Shown here: positions 27,306-36,807 of the stretch, in pieces
How positions within the stretch are numbered: position 1 is the stretch's first letter
How the letters are laid out: each line of letters begins with the position of its first letter
Source of the DNA: Leminorella richardii
Lineage (GTDB): Bacteria; Pseudomonadota; Gammaproteobacteria; Enterobacterales; Enterobacteriaceae
NCBI RefSeq assembly: GCF_900478135.1
Contig: NZ_LS483470.1
Coordinates: 3,185,001-3,249,000, forward strand
DNA length: 64,000 bases
Reading direction: 5' to 3'
The notes under the pieces: generated by a model
The model's input: the letters and a program-made list of their open reading frames with translations, nothing else
What the model was told of the DNA's origin: nothing
The model's database searches: none
Made by a program: the position numbers and the translations under genes

Positions 27306-28151
27306 TCAGCCGCCGAGGCTAAAGAATGCGTAACGCCCAAGCAGCTCTGCCGCGATGGTAACAACCAGCGCCAGCGCGAGCATACTGCATGGCAATGCCT
27401 GACGCTTTTTGACAACGCCGTTCACCAGCATCAAGAGAGCGCCAATCAGCAGTACACAGCGCCCTAGTGTCAGTGCACCAACGTTGGCGGCCGCCGTCCT
27501 GACGGAAATACCTACCGCCAAGTTAGGCGCCGAAGTAGCCAGCATGGCGACAATCGCCAAAGAGGCCAACAAAAAGCCCAGAATGTACAGCTGAAACAGC
27601 GGTGACATCAGGCTAGCGCCGCCGTCGTCAGTACACTTACGCAGCGATGACTGCATGCAAACCACCGCCAGCAGGCTGCCCATCATCAGCGCGGAACCGT
27701 AAAAGCCAGCATAGGTTCCCCAACCCTGCCAAAGAATAAAGCGGCTGTTGTCGTAAATGGCGGACATGACAAAGATATCCGCCAGCCCCACCAGCGCCGT
27801 TAAAGCAACCAGCGGCGCGGGCAGCGTCTTTTTCATCAGCATAACGACGACGGTTAAGAACAGCAGCCCCATAAACAGCGCGGTGAACAGGATCTCACGG
27901 CTCATCCATGAGCTGGCAACGTGATTTAAGGTGTACAGCGCGTGCATTGGGTTTCCCAAGTGCGCCATCGACGCCAATAGGCCGATACCGCCAACAGCCA
28001 GCGCGCACAAGAGCGCTGGCCTAACGACGGAGAGGCGCTGGCTCCCATCCAGCTCGCGCAGCGCGAACGATTGGCAATACCAGGCAGTCAACACGCAGCC
28101 TATTGCAAGCTGCATCAGCAGCGTAAAAATAACTAGTGGCCATTCATGCAT
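27306..28151 (-). CDS. DmsC-like membrane anchor subunit (first molybdoenzyme complex)
   Basis: The 281-residue, very hydrophobic protein has about eight transmembrane segments and the DmsC opening MHEWPLVIFTLLMQLAIG plus SMAHLGNP. DmsC anchors the catalytic and iron-sulfur subunits in the inner membrane and oxidises menaquinol. The gene follows the dmsB-like gene by one base. It is the last gene of a six-gene minus-strand operon. Confidence 0.88.
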   Translation of the reverse strand: MHEWPLVIFTLLMQLAIGCVLTAWYCQSFALRELDGSQRLSVVRPALLCALAVGGIGLLASMAHLGNPMHALYTLNHVASSWMSREILFTALFMGLLFLTVVVMLMKKTLPAPLVALTALVGLADIFVMSAIYDNSRFILWQGWGTYAGFYGSALMMGSLLAVVCMQSSLRKCTDDGGASLMSPLFQLYILGFLLASLAIVAMLATSAPNLAVGISVRTAAANVGALTLGRCVLLIGALLMLVNGVVKKRQALPCSMLALALVVTIAAELLGRYAFFSLGG

Positions 28152-28152
28152 G

Positions 28153-28704
28153 TCAGTTTCTCCGCTGTGTTTTGCCGCTAACGATCAGATTGGGGTGCGT
28201 GATGGACGCATCGGGCAGCCCTTCGATATTGGCGTTGTCGCCGTACTTTTTACGCAGCTCGACAATGGGGCCGAAGTCCAGCGCCCGCATCGGACAAGCG
28301 TCCACACAGGCCGGGTTTTCCCCCTTGGCTCGCAAACTCAGGCAGGTATCACACTTGGTCATCATGCCGGACGCTTCATCGAACTGAGGCGCTTCGTAAG
28401 GGCACGCCCAAGTACAGTAGCGGCAGCCAACGCACAGGCTGTGATCGACCACCACTACGCCGTCTTCTTCGCGCTTGTGCATCGCCTTGGTCGGGCAATG
28501 GCTGACGCACGCAGGCTCATCACAGTGGTTACAGGAAATGGAAAGGTGCCAGCTTCTCGGCTTCGGGTAGCTGCCCTCTTCAAAATCGTAAACCCGCCGA
28601 AAGTTTCGCCCCACCTCAAGCTCGTTTTTGTCTTTGCAGGCGATGACACAGGTTTTGCAGCCGATGCACGCCGCGGCATTAAAGTAAAATCCAACCTGTT
28701 CCAT
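28153..28704 (-). CDS. DmsB-like four-cluster ferredoxin subunit (first complex)
   Basis: The 183-residue protein has four cysteine groups for four [4Fe-4S] clusters: CIGCKTCVIAC, CNHCDEPACVSHC, CVGCRYCTWAC and CDTC ... CVDAC. This is the pattern of DmsB, which passes electrons from the membrane anchor to the molybdopterin subunit. It is somewhat shorter than E. coli DmsB (about 205). It lies 2 bases after the dmsA-like gene and 1 base before the dmsC-like gene. Confidence 0.92.
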   Translation of the reverse strand: MEQVGFYFNAAACIGCKTCVIACKDKNELEVGRNFRRVYDFEEGSYPKPRSWHLSISCNHCDEPACVSHCPTKAMHKREEDGVVVVDHSLCVGCRYCTWACPYEAPQFDEASGMMTKCDTCLSLRAKGENPACVDACPMRALDFGPIVELRKKYGDNANIEGLPDASITHPNLIVSGKTQRRN

Positions 28705-28706
28705 AC

Positions 28707-31292
28707 TTATTGCTCCTCACCAAAAATGATGCGCTGCGGACGGGCGACGTCCGCAATTAGCGCTTCTCCGTGCCACTTCTCGACGTTGCACAGCACAGTA
28801 TTCCAGCCGGATGTGCCAAAGCCGGTCGCCACCTGTTCAGAAACGGCGTTATCTGCACCGGCCAAATCCACGCCAGTGCTTTCATCCAGCTCAAACCAGC
28901 TGCCGTGCGGCAGCGCCACAACGCCGGGCTTCAGCGTTTCTGTGACCCAGGCCGGGCGCAGCGTTTTTCCGGCGGCGTTACTGATAAGCACCGTATCGCC
29001 GTGCTGAATGCCCAGACGAACGGCATCAGACTTGTTGAGGTAGACCGGTGACGGCCACGCCTCTCTAAGCCAGGGAACGTTGTCCAACGTGCTGTGAGAA
29101 CGCCTTAAGTAGTGAGGGTTATAAAGCTGGAAAGGATGCTCGCTCTTCACTTTGCCTTTCCAGTCAGAGAAGCTCTCTTCATAGCCTTTTGGTTTTTGCG
29201 TATAGGCAGGGATGGCCGGAACTTCGTTCCAACCATACTCTTGGCTGATTTTGGTCAGTTTGGCGCAGTAGATTTCAAACTTACCGCTGTCCGTATCGCG
29301 CGGGTGCCCTTGAGGATCTCTCACGAAGTCTTCATAGGCGATGTAGCCGTAGTTGTCACCCTCTTGTCGAGTGACCTGATAGCTGCCCTTTTCCAAAAAC
29401 GCTTTCAGGGCGATTTTTCCCTGTTGAGCCCGTCCGGTAACGCCCCATTCTGCCAGATCCTGTTCGGTGATAGTCAGCAGCGGCACTTTTGTTTTGCCAT
29501 CGTCATCTATCACGTTGGCGCCCTGCAGCGTATTGAAAAACTGCTGTTTTTCCGTTGTCGGGAAAACTTTATTCACGTCAACGCCAAGGCGCTTGCCGAT
29601 TTCTTTTGCGATCCACTGATCGCTTTTCGCCTCATACAGCGGAGGAACGATATTCACCGCCACAATGAGCACATCGCGGTTGCTAGGGTTTAGAATAGTG
29701 CCCTCGCGCTCCCACTCGGTAGTGACCGGCAGCACGACGTCCGAATATTTGGCACTGGTGTGCAGCACATAAGTCGGTGACACAATAAACTCAACCTTCT
29801 CACGCAGCAGCTTAATGCCCTCGGTAATATTGGCTCGCGTTTGCATGGTGGCGTTAAAGGTGTGGAACATCATCTGGATATCCACCCGCTTCTCACCGCT
29901 TCCCCGCTGGCGAAAGACCCCTTCAGACAGCGCTCGGTTAATCTCGTTATGGTTAATGGTGCTTTTCAACGGATTCGGGAATGCTGGCAGCCCAGCGTCA
30001 CCGCCGTTGACCAGGCGAGGCCCGCCGTTACCTGCCGCATAGTGACAGCTTACGCCGGTCATTCTACCTGGGCGCCCCATATGCCCGGTCATAAAGCCGA
30101 GCGTCGAGAAGGCATGCACCCAGCCTTCACCGTTGTGAATGCGCGCAGGCGCCCAGCCGGTTAACAGCGCGACGCGCTTAGTGCCGCCAATCTGTCTGGC
30201 TAGGCTGCGAATGTCCTCTGCGGAAACGCCGCAAATATCCGCCGCCCATTCGGGCGTTTTAGGCTCACCGGTAAAGGTACCTAGCAGATAGTCTTTAAAG
30301 TTGTCGTCAGGATTCACGCCCGCTGGCATGTGGTCTTTATCAAAACCGACGCAGCAGCGGTTGAGGAAGTCCCAGTCAATCAGCGGATTGCTAGCCGGGT
30401 CATCCTCTTCCAGCAGTGCTGACATCACGCCCAGCGCCAGAGCGTGGTCGGTACCCGGGTTGATCGGCATCCACTCAGCGTCAAGCAGCTCACAGGTAGC
30501 CGTGTAGCTGGGGTCGATGCAGATAAAGCGCGCTCCCGCCTTTTTCGCCTGAAGATAGTTATAGGACGGGCTACCGGGGCTACTCCAGGCAGGGTTAGCT
30601 CCCCACAGAACCACCAGTTGAGATTTGCGCAGATCCAGACGGTCGTTGGCGCCAAACTTAATCCAACCGTCGTGCACGCCGATATACCCCGGAGTGTCTT
30701 TCCAGGCTCCCCAAGAGGTGGTTCCCCAGTCGGAGGTATAGCCACCGTAGTTGGCATAGACATTCAGGTAGTGAGTACCGTTACCGCCAGTCAACCAGAT
30801 AGATTCGTTACCGTACTTCTCTTTTATTCGCTTGGTCTCGCTGGCGACGATGTCCAGCGCTTCATCCCAACTGATGCGCACCCACTGGTCGCGACCGCGT
30901 AGAGACTTGTCTCCACCGCCCGGCGCCCAATTTTTACGCTTCATCGGATAGCGAACGCGGTCTAAACCAAATACCTGCTTGCGCTGAGAGCGCCCGCGCA
31001 GACAGCCTCGCTGTTGAGGATTATTGGGCGAATCCGTATGGGTATCGTCCGTTTTCTGCCGCTCAACTACGCCGCCAACCACCAGCGCTTTATTGAGGCA
31101 GCGGCCGCCGCAGTTATGCCAGCAGGCGGCTGGCTTCCAGACGCCTACCTTGTCCGGCGAGGCCGACGCTTGCCCGGTAACGGTTTCCGCCCGCAGCCCG
31201 CGTCCTATCGGCAGGGTCGCGATGGCCGCCGCCGCAGAGCCCAGCTGAATAAACGTGCGCCTGCTGATGCCTGAACGTGATTTATCTGTCAT
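28707..31292 (-). CDS. DmsA-like Tat-exported molybdopterin oxidoreductase (first complex)
   Basis: The 861-residue protein has a twin-arginine signal (SRRTFIQ, residues 10-16). An N-terminal [4Fe-4S] motif CX3CX3CX31C follows (C57, C61, C65, C97), then the bis-MGD-binding domains. It belongs to the DmsA/YnfE group of terminal reductases. The active-site region (GGYTSDWGTTSWGAW, about residues 195-210) suggests a hydroxyl ligand (Ser/Thr) to Mo, as in DMSO reductase, rather than Cys. The substrate could be an S- or N-oxide, selenate or another oxo-compound and is not determined. A TorD chaperone gene precedes it by 53 bases. Confidence 0.9.
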   Translation of the reverse strand: MTDKSRSGISRRTFIQLGSAAAAIATLPIGRGLRAETVTGQASASPDKVGVWKPAACWHNCGGRCLNKALVVGGVVERQKTDDTHTDSPNNPQQRGCLRGRSQRKQVFGLDRVRYPMKRKNWAPGGGDKSLRGRDQWVRISWDEALDIVASETKRIKEKYGNESIWLTGGNGTHYLNVYANYGGYTSDWGTTSWGAWKDTPGYIGVHDGWIKFGANDRLDLRKSQLVVLWGANPAWSSPGSPSYNYLQAKKAGARFICIDPSYTATCELLDAEWMPINPGTDHALALGVMSALLEEDDPASNPLIDWDFLNRCCVGFDKDHMPAGVNPDDNFKDYLLGTFTGEPKTPEWAADICGVSAEDIRSLARQIGGTKRVALLTGWAPARIHNGEGWVHAFSTLGFMTGHMGRPGRMTGVSCHYAAGNGGPRLVNGGDAGLPAFPNPLKSTINHNEINRALSEGVFRQRGSGEKRVDIQMMFHTFNATMQTRANITEGIKLLREKVEFIVSPTYVLHTSAKYSDVVLPVTTEWEREGTILNPSNRDVLIVAVNIVPPLYEAKSDQWIAKEIGKRLGVDVNKVFPTTEKQQFFNTLQGANVIDDDGKTKVPLLTITEQDLAEWGVTGRAQQGKIALKAFLEKGSYQVTRQEGDNYGYIAYEDFVRDPQGHPRDTDSGKFEIYCAKLTKISQEYGWNEVPAIPAYTQKPKGYEESFSDWKGKVKSEHPFQLYNPHYLRRSHSTLDNVPWLREAWPSPVYLNKSDAVRLGIQHGDTVLISNAAGKTLRPAWVTETLKPGVVALPHGSWFELDESTGVDLAGADNAVSEQVATGFGTSGWNTVLCNVEKWHGEALIADVARPQRIIFGEEQ

Positions 31293-31345
31293 GGGATACT
31301 CCTAACATTGCCTATTGCTCGCTATGCTGTTGATCGTCGTTCTCG

Positions 31346-32047
31346 TTATTGTTGACCGTTGAGGTCGCTTTCCTTTGCCAGCGCGTCGTCCAGCCGCTGA
31401 GCGTCGTGCTTTAAAAACAGCGGCAGCAGCTGGGCCACCCCGCGATAAAAATCTGTCTGAGCGTGAGCCTGCACGCTTTGGCAAAACGCATCACAAAATG
31501 CCAGCGGATGCTGCACAAGGAAGTCGCGCTGTGCCCGCAGTCGTGCCGTCAGGCTGTCTGGTGAGACTCCATTGGACAGATCGCTGGCAACCCGCTGGCT
31601 TTGCTGGAACATAAAGTCCAGCTCATAGCCTATGTGGTCCGCCGCTTCGTTTTCGCCCTCTTCCATTTGCCAGCCAAAAGACTGATAAACGGCCTTCACT
31701 TCGTGGGTGCAGTGCTGAAACAGCAGTCGGTCTTTCGACACATAAACCGATTCCCAAGGCGGTGCAGGTGGCGCATCAGGGCCGATAAACAGACGAGTGA
31801 AATCCCAATGCAGATCTTCAAATGCCGATTCGCCTGCGGCAAATGGTGCTGGCGATAGCGCACTGGCTATCGTCGACAGCGCCGCAGGGAAAGCCTTATC
31901 CGCCACGGAGGGAAACAGCACGCCAAGATCCTGCTCCCGCAGGAAGTTCAGCAGCTCAGGCGTTGGTTCTTCGATCAGAATTCGACGAAGAACGTCATAG
32001 CCAACCGGGCGCTGAATAAGATAGTCGTAAACGTCTGAAGTGCTCAT
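31346..32047 (-). CDS. TorD/DmsD-family molybdoenzyme chaperone
   Basis: The 233-residue all-helical protein carries the family motifs PPWESVYVSKDRLLF (compare E-P-P-W-E-S) and DHIGYELDFM, which bind twin-arginine signal peptides. Such chaperones hold the DmsA-type apoenzyme until the molybdenum cofactor is inserted and then release it to the Tat system. The gene sits between the radical SAM gene (11-base gap) and dmsA. It may also serve the second complex, which has no chaperone gene of its own nearby. Confidence 0.9.
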   Translation of the reverse strand: MSTSDVYDYLIQRPVGYDVLRRILIEEPTPELLNFLREQDLGVLFPSVADKAFPAALSTIASALSPAPFAAGESAFEDLHWDFTRLFIGPDAPPAPPWESVYVSKDRLLFQHCTHEVKAVYQSFGWQMEEGENEAADHIGYELDFMFQQSQRVASDLSNGVSPDSLTARLRAQRDFLVQHPLAFCDAFCQSVQAHAQTDFYRGVAQLLPLFLKHDAQRLDDALAKESDLNGQQ

Positions 32048-32058
32048 GGTCGTATCCT

Positions 32059-33381
32059 TTACATCTCTGAAAGTACGAAAGTGGACGGAGTCGTGTGCTG
32101 AAGCTGAACTTCCTTGATATCGCGCTCCGTAGCCGAATGCTGCTCGATAACGTTAAGAGAAAGGCAGATTTCAACGTCTAACCCCTTGAGCAAGGCAATC
32201 GACGCCGGGTGAAACTGGACCACGCCTCGGAACGCGTCTCGCCTCATCGGCTGCCTATGTTCGGCAAGGATCGCGGCAACGCTGTCAGCCTGAAGGCCAA
32301 ACACTTTGGCGCACTTCAGGAAGTAGTCTTTTTCTGAGAAAAAGTAAGTATCCCCTGCGTCCACGCCCGCGTTTTGCTGATAAACCTGCCCGGTATGCTT
32401 GTTTTCCAGAGAGCAGTAGTGAACGCCAAGGGAAAGCCCTTTCTCCAATGCAAACAGCATCAGTCTTAGAGCGGCATTTTCGCTGTCTGCGATGGCTAGC
32501 CCTCCGGCGTACCAGTAGTTGTAATAGACCTGATACGGCGGTGACTTCAGGGCGAATCCCCGCTGGCGAAACGCGGGTGCGTTGTTTAGCGGAAAGCAGA
32601 ACTCAAGCAAGTTAATGCCGTCGACGCCAATCTCATCCAGCTCGCACAGCAGTGCGCACATGCTTTCATCGCTACCGGGAATCACGGGCATTTCTACCAT
32701 TACTGTAGAAATATGCTCTCTGGCCAGGCGAATGCGTCGAAGCACACGAGCCTGTTTTTCAGGCGCGTCGTCAATTTTGATGCTAAAGCGGATCTCATTA
32801 AGGCCTGCCGCTTTTAGTCGCTCAGCTGTTTCTCGGTCAAGGGGATCCCCTGCGGTATACAGGCGGGAGTGAATGTGGGGAAAGCGCTGACGCAGGCGGG
32901 CAAAAAAGTTCACCGTTCCGTCTTTATACAGTAGAGGCTCACCGCCGGTCAGCGCGCCATAATGTAGCGCAGCACCGCTCTCGGCAATGTGCTCAACCTC
33001 CTGTTCCGCCTCACGAAAGTGATCCTGATAGTAGTCATAGTCCTGCTGATTGGGGTTAAAGCAGAAATAGCAGTTGCGATGACACTTTAAGGATAAAAAG
33101 GTCGTGTGGCTGGCCTCTCCCGTTCGGCAGGCGATGCAGGCGTCTGATATCCAGTTAATGTGAATGCTTTTGTCGCCGTTGGCGAAAATCGCCCCCTCGG
33201 AACGCAGTCGCTTTCTGAGTGCATCATTTTCACGTGCTGACGCCTCTGACGCGTCGAAATCGAGACCGAACTGCGCAATAGCCCCATGAGTGCCTGACTC
33301 GATTTCAACGTACTGCCGGGCATAGTTGGCAAAGTCAGGGGTTTTAATACAGTCAAAAGAATCAAGATGAATGGCTTTCAC
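32059..33381 (-). CDS. Radical SAM enzyme of the molybdoenzyme operon
   Basis: The 440-residue protein has the radical SAM cluster motif CX3CX2C (CHRNCYFC, C100/C104/C107) and the SAM-binding GGEPL about 40 residues later. An extra ACIAC pair (C82/C85) precedes the core and a C-terminal extension of about 180 residues follows. It lies 12 bases after a ferredoxin-like gene and 11 bases before the TorD gene, so all three are clearly co-transcribed with dmsABC. I do not recognise a named family. A maturation role for the neighbouring oxidoreductase, or an anaerobic enzyme using the adjacent ferredoxin as electron donor, are both open. Confidence 0.85.
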   Translation of the reverse strand: MKAIHLDSFDCIKTPDFANYARQYVEIESGTHGAIAQFGLDFDASEASARENDALRKRLRSEGAIFANGDKSIHINWISDACIACRTGEASHTTFLSLKCHRNCYFCFNPNQQDYDYYQDHFREAEQEVEHIAESGAALHYGALTGGEPLLYKDGTVNFFARLRQRFPHIHSRLYTAGDPLDRETAERLKAAGLNEIRFSIKIDDAPEKQARVLRRIRLAREHISTVMVEMPVIPGSDESMCALLCELDEIGVDGINLLEFCFPLNNAPAFRQRGFALKSPPYQVYYNYWYAGGLAIADSENAALRLMLFALEKGLSLGVHYCSLENKHTGQVYQQNAGVDAGDTYFFSEKDYFLKCAKVFGLQADSVAAILAEHRQPMRRDAFRGVVQFHPASIALLKGLDVEICLSLNVIEQHSATERDIKEVQLQHTTPSTFVLSEM

Positions 33382-33393
33382 GCTATGCCTCCG

Positions 33394-34326
33394 TCACTGT
33401 GGAAAGTTAAGGCTGTTCATTCCCATGCGCTGAGTGGGAATGTTTAGTCGTTCACGCAAGCGACAGGCCGGACAGCGCTTTTCTCCGGGGCTTAGCGACG
33501 GGTAGTTCTGCTGACAGCTCGGGCAGTGCGCAGCGTGAAAGGCATATGATTGAAGCTCTCTGAGCTTCGTCTCAGTCCGGACGCGCAGTGCCTCTTCGGG
33601 GCAACTCTCTTCACAAAGCCCACAGCCGACGCACTTTCCTGCGTCAATCACAAACTGCCGATCTCGGTAATGAAATACGCCCTCAGGGCACAGCTGTAGA
33701 CAACTGCTGCACAGAGAGCAGCGGTTAGAGGCAAGATCTACGCTGAATCGCTGCCATGATGGAAAAACTTCCGCCAGAGGCATATTTTGAGGCAGCTCGT
33801 TTTTTTTGAAATACTGGCGAATAAAACCAACGCCGAGTAAACGTCGACGCTTTATATCCTCTCCGTCAGATTCAAAATAAGAATCGTTATTATCTAAAGA
33901 AGGGGGAATAATAGAAAATGGTGATTTGTTTATGGTATGTAAAAATAGATTCACTTCATCAATAGCGTTTATCCATAATGAATGCTTTTCATGAAGAATA
34001 AGAGTGTGATATCCGGCTTGATAATAAAGCAGAAGTTCTTTTTGTGAAGGAACGGACCCACTATCCTGATACAGGCACATATTGTTAACATGCCGCTCAG
34101 GCAGAGGCCCATTTATTGCCATTACCGGACAGGCAAATACACACCCACCACATCGAGTGCAGGCTTCTGTATTCACCTCAACGCTTCCGTCCTCCACAAG
34201 AACCAGCGCACAGTGCTCACAGTAATCTATGCACTGCCGGCAGGCTGCGCGTTTACTTTTATGTCGAATACAGTCTGATGTGACGCAAACTGCACCGCTT
34301 AGAAAAGTGTTGATAGAATACTCCAC
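33394..34326 (-). CDS. Multi-cluster 4Fe-4S ferredoxin-like protein
   Basis: The 310-residue cytoplasmic protein has two ferredoxin-like blocks separated by a non-cysteine domain of about 110 residues. The first block has CRQCIDYC and CTRCGGCVFACP (residues about 30-70). The second has CSLCSSCLQLCP and CVGCGLCEESCP (about 205-250). A CPSCQ ... CPAC zinc-ribbon-like pair lies near the C-terminus. It is the first gene of the radical SAM-TorD-DmsABC operon and is a likely electron donor or scaffold for the radical SAM protein. Function is inferred from the clusters and the operon only. Confidence 0.85.
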   Translation of the reverse strand: MEYSINTFLSGAVCVTSDCIRHKSKRAACRQCIDYCEHCALVLVEDGSVEVNTEACTRCGGCVFACPVMAINGPLPERHVNNMCLYQDSGSVPSQKELLLYYQAGYHTLILHEKHSLWINAIDEVNLFLHTINKSPFSIIPPSLDNNDSYFESDGEDIKRRRLLGVGFIRQYFKKNELPQNMPLAEVFPSWQRFSVDLASNRCSLCSSCLQLCPEGVFHYRDRQFVIDAGKCVGCGLCEESCPEEALRVRTETKLRELQSYAFHAAHCPSCQQNYPSLSPGEKRCPACRLRERLNIPTQRMGMNSLNFPQ

Positions 34327-34656
34327 ACGATTGCTTAATAAGATATCACTGTTATAAAAATAAAAAAGGAACGACTAAATAAAATGATTTATTAATAAGC
34401 AGGATGAATAAGTTCACTAATGTTTAAAATATGTAAAATAACCTATTTATCACCCTACCTCTATTGGGTGAATACTATTCCCACACTTTTTATAATACCA
34501 ATATATTTTTCGAATATTGCATTATTGATTTTTTCTATATTACGAGATAGATATTTTTGTGCCACTTTGGTAAACAATAATGGCGGACGAGCGTTTCTCG
34601 ATTTTCTTACTCATTAACCGCTCCGCCGTCCGTGAGGGACGACGGAGACCTCTCGC
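34327..34656. other. AT-rich intergenic spacer upstream of the ferredoxin/radical SAM operon
   Basis: This 330-base gap must carry the promoter of the minus-strand operon. It is strongly AT-rich. The only structure I see is an imperfect 10-bp hairpin (34621-34630 with 34638-34647) just after the copper-receptor stop; it lacks a T-run. A 65-codon hydrophobic frame on the plus strand is not convincing. Confidence 0.5.
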
Positions 34657-36669
34657 TTAAAAAGCTACGTTAGTTTTGAGCCAAAAAGTTCTACCCGGTT
34701 CATTAACAGGGGTATTCGCCGAATAGCCAAATCCGCCGTTACCCGCCAAATTTAAATGCTCGCTGTAAGCCTTATCGAACAGGTTATCGACGCCGACGCT
34801 CACTTTGACGTATTCATTCATTCGATAGGCCGCGTTGGCTGAAAAGATTGCAAACCCGGCACTGCTGTCAAAATCTTTCCCTGCCACGTTTCCTTCATTG
34901 ATAGCCACACGATGCTGAGCGCTGACCAGACGCAGCAGCCCCGTGCTGCTCCAGCCTCCCCGCTCCCAAGACAGGCTAAGACGAGCCTCCAAAGGAGGGA
35001 TTTGCGGCAACGGACTATTGTTATCCGTATTTTGCGCCCAGGAATACGCCAGACTCGCATCCGTTTTCCATTCGTCCGTCAGACGATAGCTCACGCCAGT
35101 TTCGCCGCCCATCACGGTAGCGTTTACGTTGTTCACCTGGCTTATCCGAGCGTTATTGGCTGAATATCGAAACAGAATAAAGTCATCAATCCGACCAACA
35201 TAGGCGGACACCCAGCCGTTCAGGCGCTTGCCGCTATACTGTGCGCCGACATCCAACTGGGTGGTTTTCTCCGTTTTCACCTTATCAAACACGTCCGACG
35301 ACCCATCCGTTCCGTAGGTGGGAGAAAAGAGCTCCCAATAGTCAGGAAAGCGCTCCGTGTAGCCGACGCCCGCGTACAGCATCACAGGGACGTCGGCCAT
35401 CGAGTACTCATAGCGCACAAAGCCTGCAGGCAGCATATCGGTTCGTTCTGACGATCCCCTTCCGGTATAGTTATCCGCTATTGCACGATCCAGACGCGCG
35501 CCACCGATAGCCTTTCCCTGTTCCGTCATATTCCACGTCAACTCGCTGAACACGCCATAGTCGGCAAACCGGGCATCCTTATTCCAGCCCCCCATTTTGC
35601 TTTCCTTTCTGTGGGTATTAAGCTGCATATCGACACCGCTTTTCAGCTCATAGTCTGACACTGTCCAAGTTCCCATCATCCTGCCGCCTAGCGTGCGGCG
35701 ATCGACTCGGTTAGCCATCCGCATCCCCATTCCCGTTGAACCTCCGGGTGAACGCAGCGAGTAGTTATCCATGATGTGGTCGGCATAGTTGTAGTAGGCG
35801 CTGGCTTCAAACTTATCGAAAAAATCGCTGATGTTCGACTTCTCAAAGCGCACGCCAAGACTTTCTCTTTTAAACTGGGAACCGTCCATGCTTCGCCCGG
35901 CATAGCGCGCTTCACCATCGCCCTTGCCAGCGCTAAACTCTAGCAGAGTGTCTGTATCCGGAGTCCAGCCGATTGCGATATCTGCATTCCATTTGTCCCA
36001 CTTTGAGGGGACCCGATCTCCGTTGCCGTCCTTGTAGTCGTTAGCACGAGACTTATTGCCAATCAGGCGCACATAGCCGTCCTGATTACCAAAGCTTATG
36101 TCCGCATTGCTATCCCATCGGTCGTTAGAAGCCACTAGCGCGCTCGCATCCCCCTTAATCTCCGGCTGCCCAAAATAAGGAGGCTCTCTGTCGAAGCGGA
36201 TTGTCCCTGCAGAATTGCCGGGGCCCCAAAGTACGGTTTCAGGGCCTTTAATCAGCGTAAGCCGGTCAAAGCTCTCTGGGGAAATATATGAGCTGGGTGC
36301 ATCCATTCGCCCTCCGCATGCCCCCAGCATCTCTCCATTATTGGTTAACAGCCTCAGCCGCGAGCCAAACATGCCGCGAAAAACGGGATCGCCGTTGGTG
36401 CCGCCGTTTCTGATTTGCGAGAAACCTGGAATAGTTTTCAGATAGTCCGAACCGTCGCTAGCAGGCACCGGCTGCCTTGGCGTTTTCGGTGACGTCACCA
36501 CCTCTAGCGGAGAAACCACAGGGGCGGTGACGACCATGACCGTATCGTCTTGTGAAACCGCATCGGGGGCGGTATGGCGATGGCTTTCTTCCGCCATCAG
36601 GGGAAAAGAACCCAGCGCGACCGCCATTAGCGATGCGGTGGGTGTAAAAAACGGTACTGTTTTCATCAT
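34657..36669 (-). CDS. TonB-dependent copper receptor (OprC/NosA type)
   Basis: The 670-residue outer-membrane receptor has a signal peptide ending near residue 25. A TonB-box-like TVMVVTAP, a plug domain and a beta-barrel ending in aromatic F follow (FWLKTNVAF). The plug carries CGGRMD, so the CxxxM pair is at C118/M122, and the barrel has HIM at H298/M300. This CxxxM plus HxM set is the copper site of Pseudomonas OprC. The order KGPETVLWGPGNSAGTIRFD is typical of the copper-receptor subfamily. The upstream DUF2946 gene is a common partner. It probably imports copper under limitation; regulation is not evident. Confidence 0.87.
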   Translation of the reverse strand: MMKTVPFFTPTASLMAVALGSFPLMAEESHRHTAPDAVSQDDTVMVVTAPVVSPLEVVTSPKTPRQPVPASDGSDYLKTIPGFSQIRNGGTNGDPVFRGMFGSRLRLLTNNGEMLGACGGRMDAPSSYISPESFDRLTLIKGPETVLWGPGNSAGTIRFDREPPYFGQPEIKGDASALVASNDRWDSNADISFGNQDGYVRLIGNKSRANDYKDGNGDRVPSKWDKWNADIAIGWTPDTDTLLEFSAGKGDGEARYAGRSMDGSQFKRESLGVRFEKSNISDFFDKFEASAYYNYADHIMDNYSLRSPGGSTGMGMRMANRVDRRTLGGRMMGTWTVSDYELKSGVDMQLNTHRKESKMGGWNKDARFADYGVFSELTWNMTEQGKAIGGARLDRAIADNYTGRGSSERTDMLPAGFVRYEYSMADVPVMLYAGVGYTERFPDYWELFSPTYGTDGSSDVFDKVKTEKTTQLDVGAQYSGKRLNGWVSAYVGRIDDFILFRYSANNARISQVNNVNATVMGGETGVSYRLTDEWKTDASLAYSWAQNTDNNSPLPQIPPLEARLSLSWERGGWSSTGLLRLVSAQHRVAINEGNVAGKDFDSSAGFAIFSANAAYRMNEYVKVSVGVDNLFDKAYSEHLNLAGNGGFGYSANTPVNEPGRTFWLKTNVAF

Positions 36670-36807
36670 TATTTCCTTGCCGTTATGTCCTCGGCACGAC
36701 GCATCGCTGGCCTTCCGCTAATCCGCTTTAGGCAACAGAAAGCCAGACGCCACCAGCCGTCACGCCGATGCATACTCAAAAATTAACACATTATTTTTAT
36801 TCAATAT

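Noticed and set aside
27931..29007. A 358-codon plus-strand frame opposite dmsA/B/C-like genes.
   Set aside because: It covers three real genes in antisense, with no ribosome site or recognisable domain.
34420..34617. A 65-codon hydrophobic plus-strand frame in the AT-rich spacer.
   Set aside because: Composition follows the AT-rich DNA, there is no Shine-Dalgarno, and no family is apparent.
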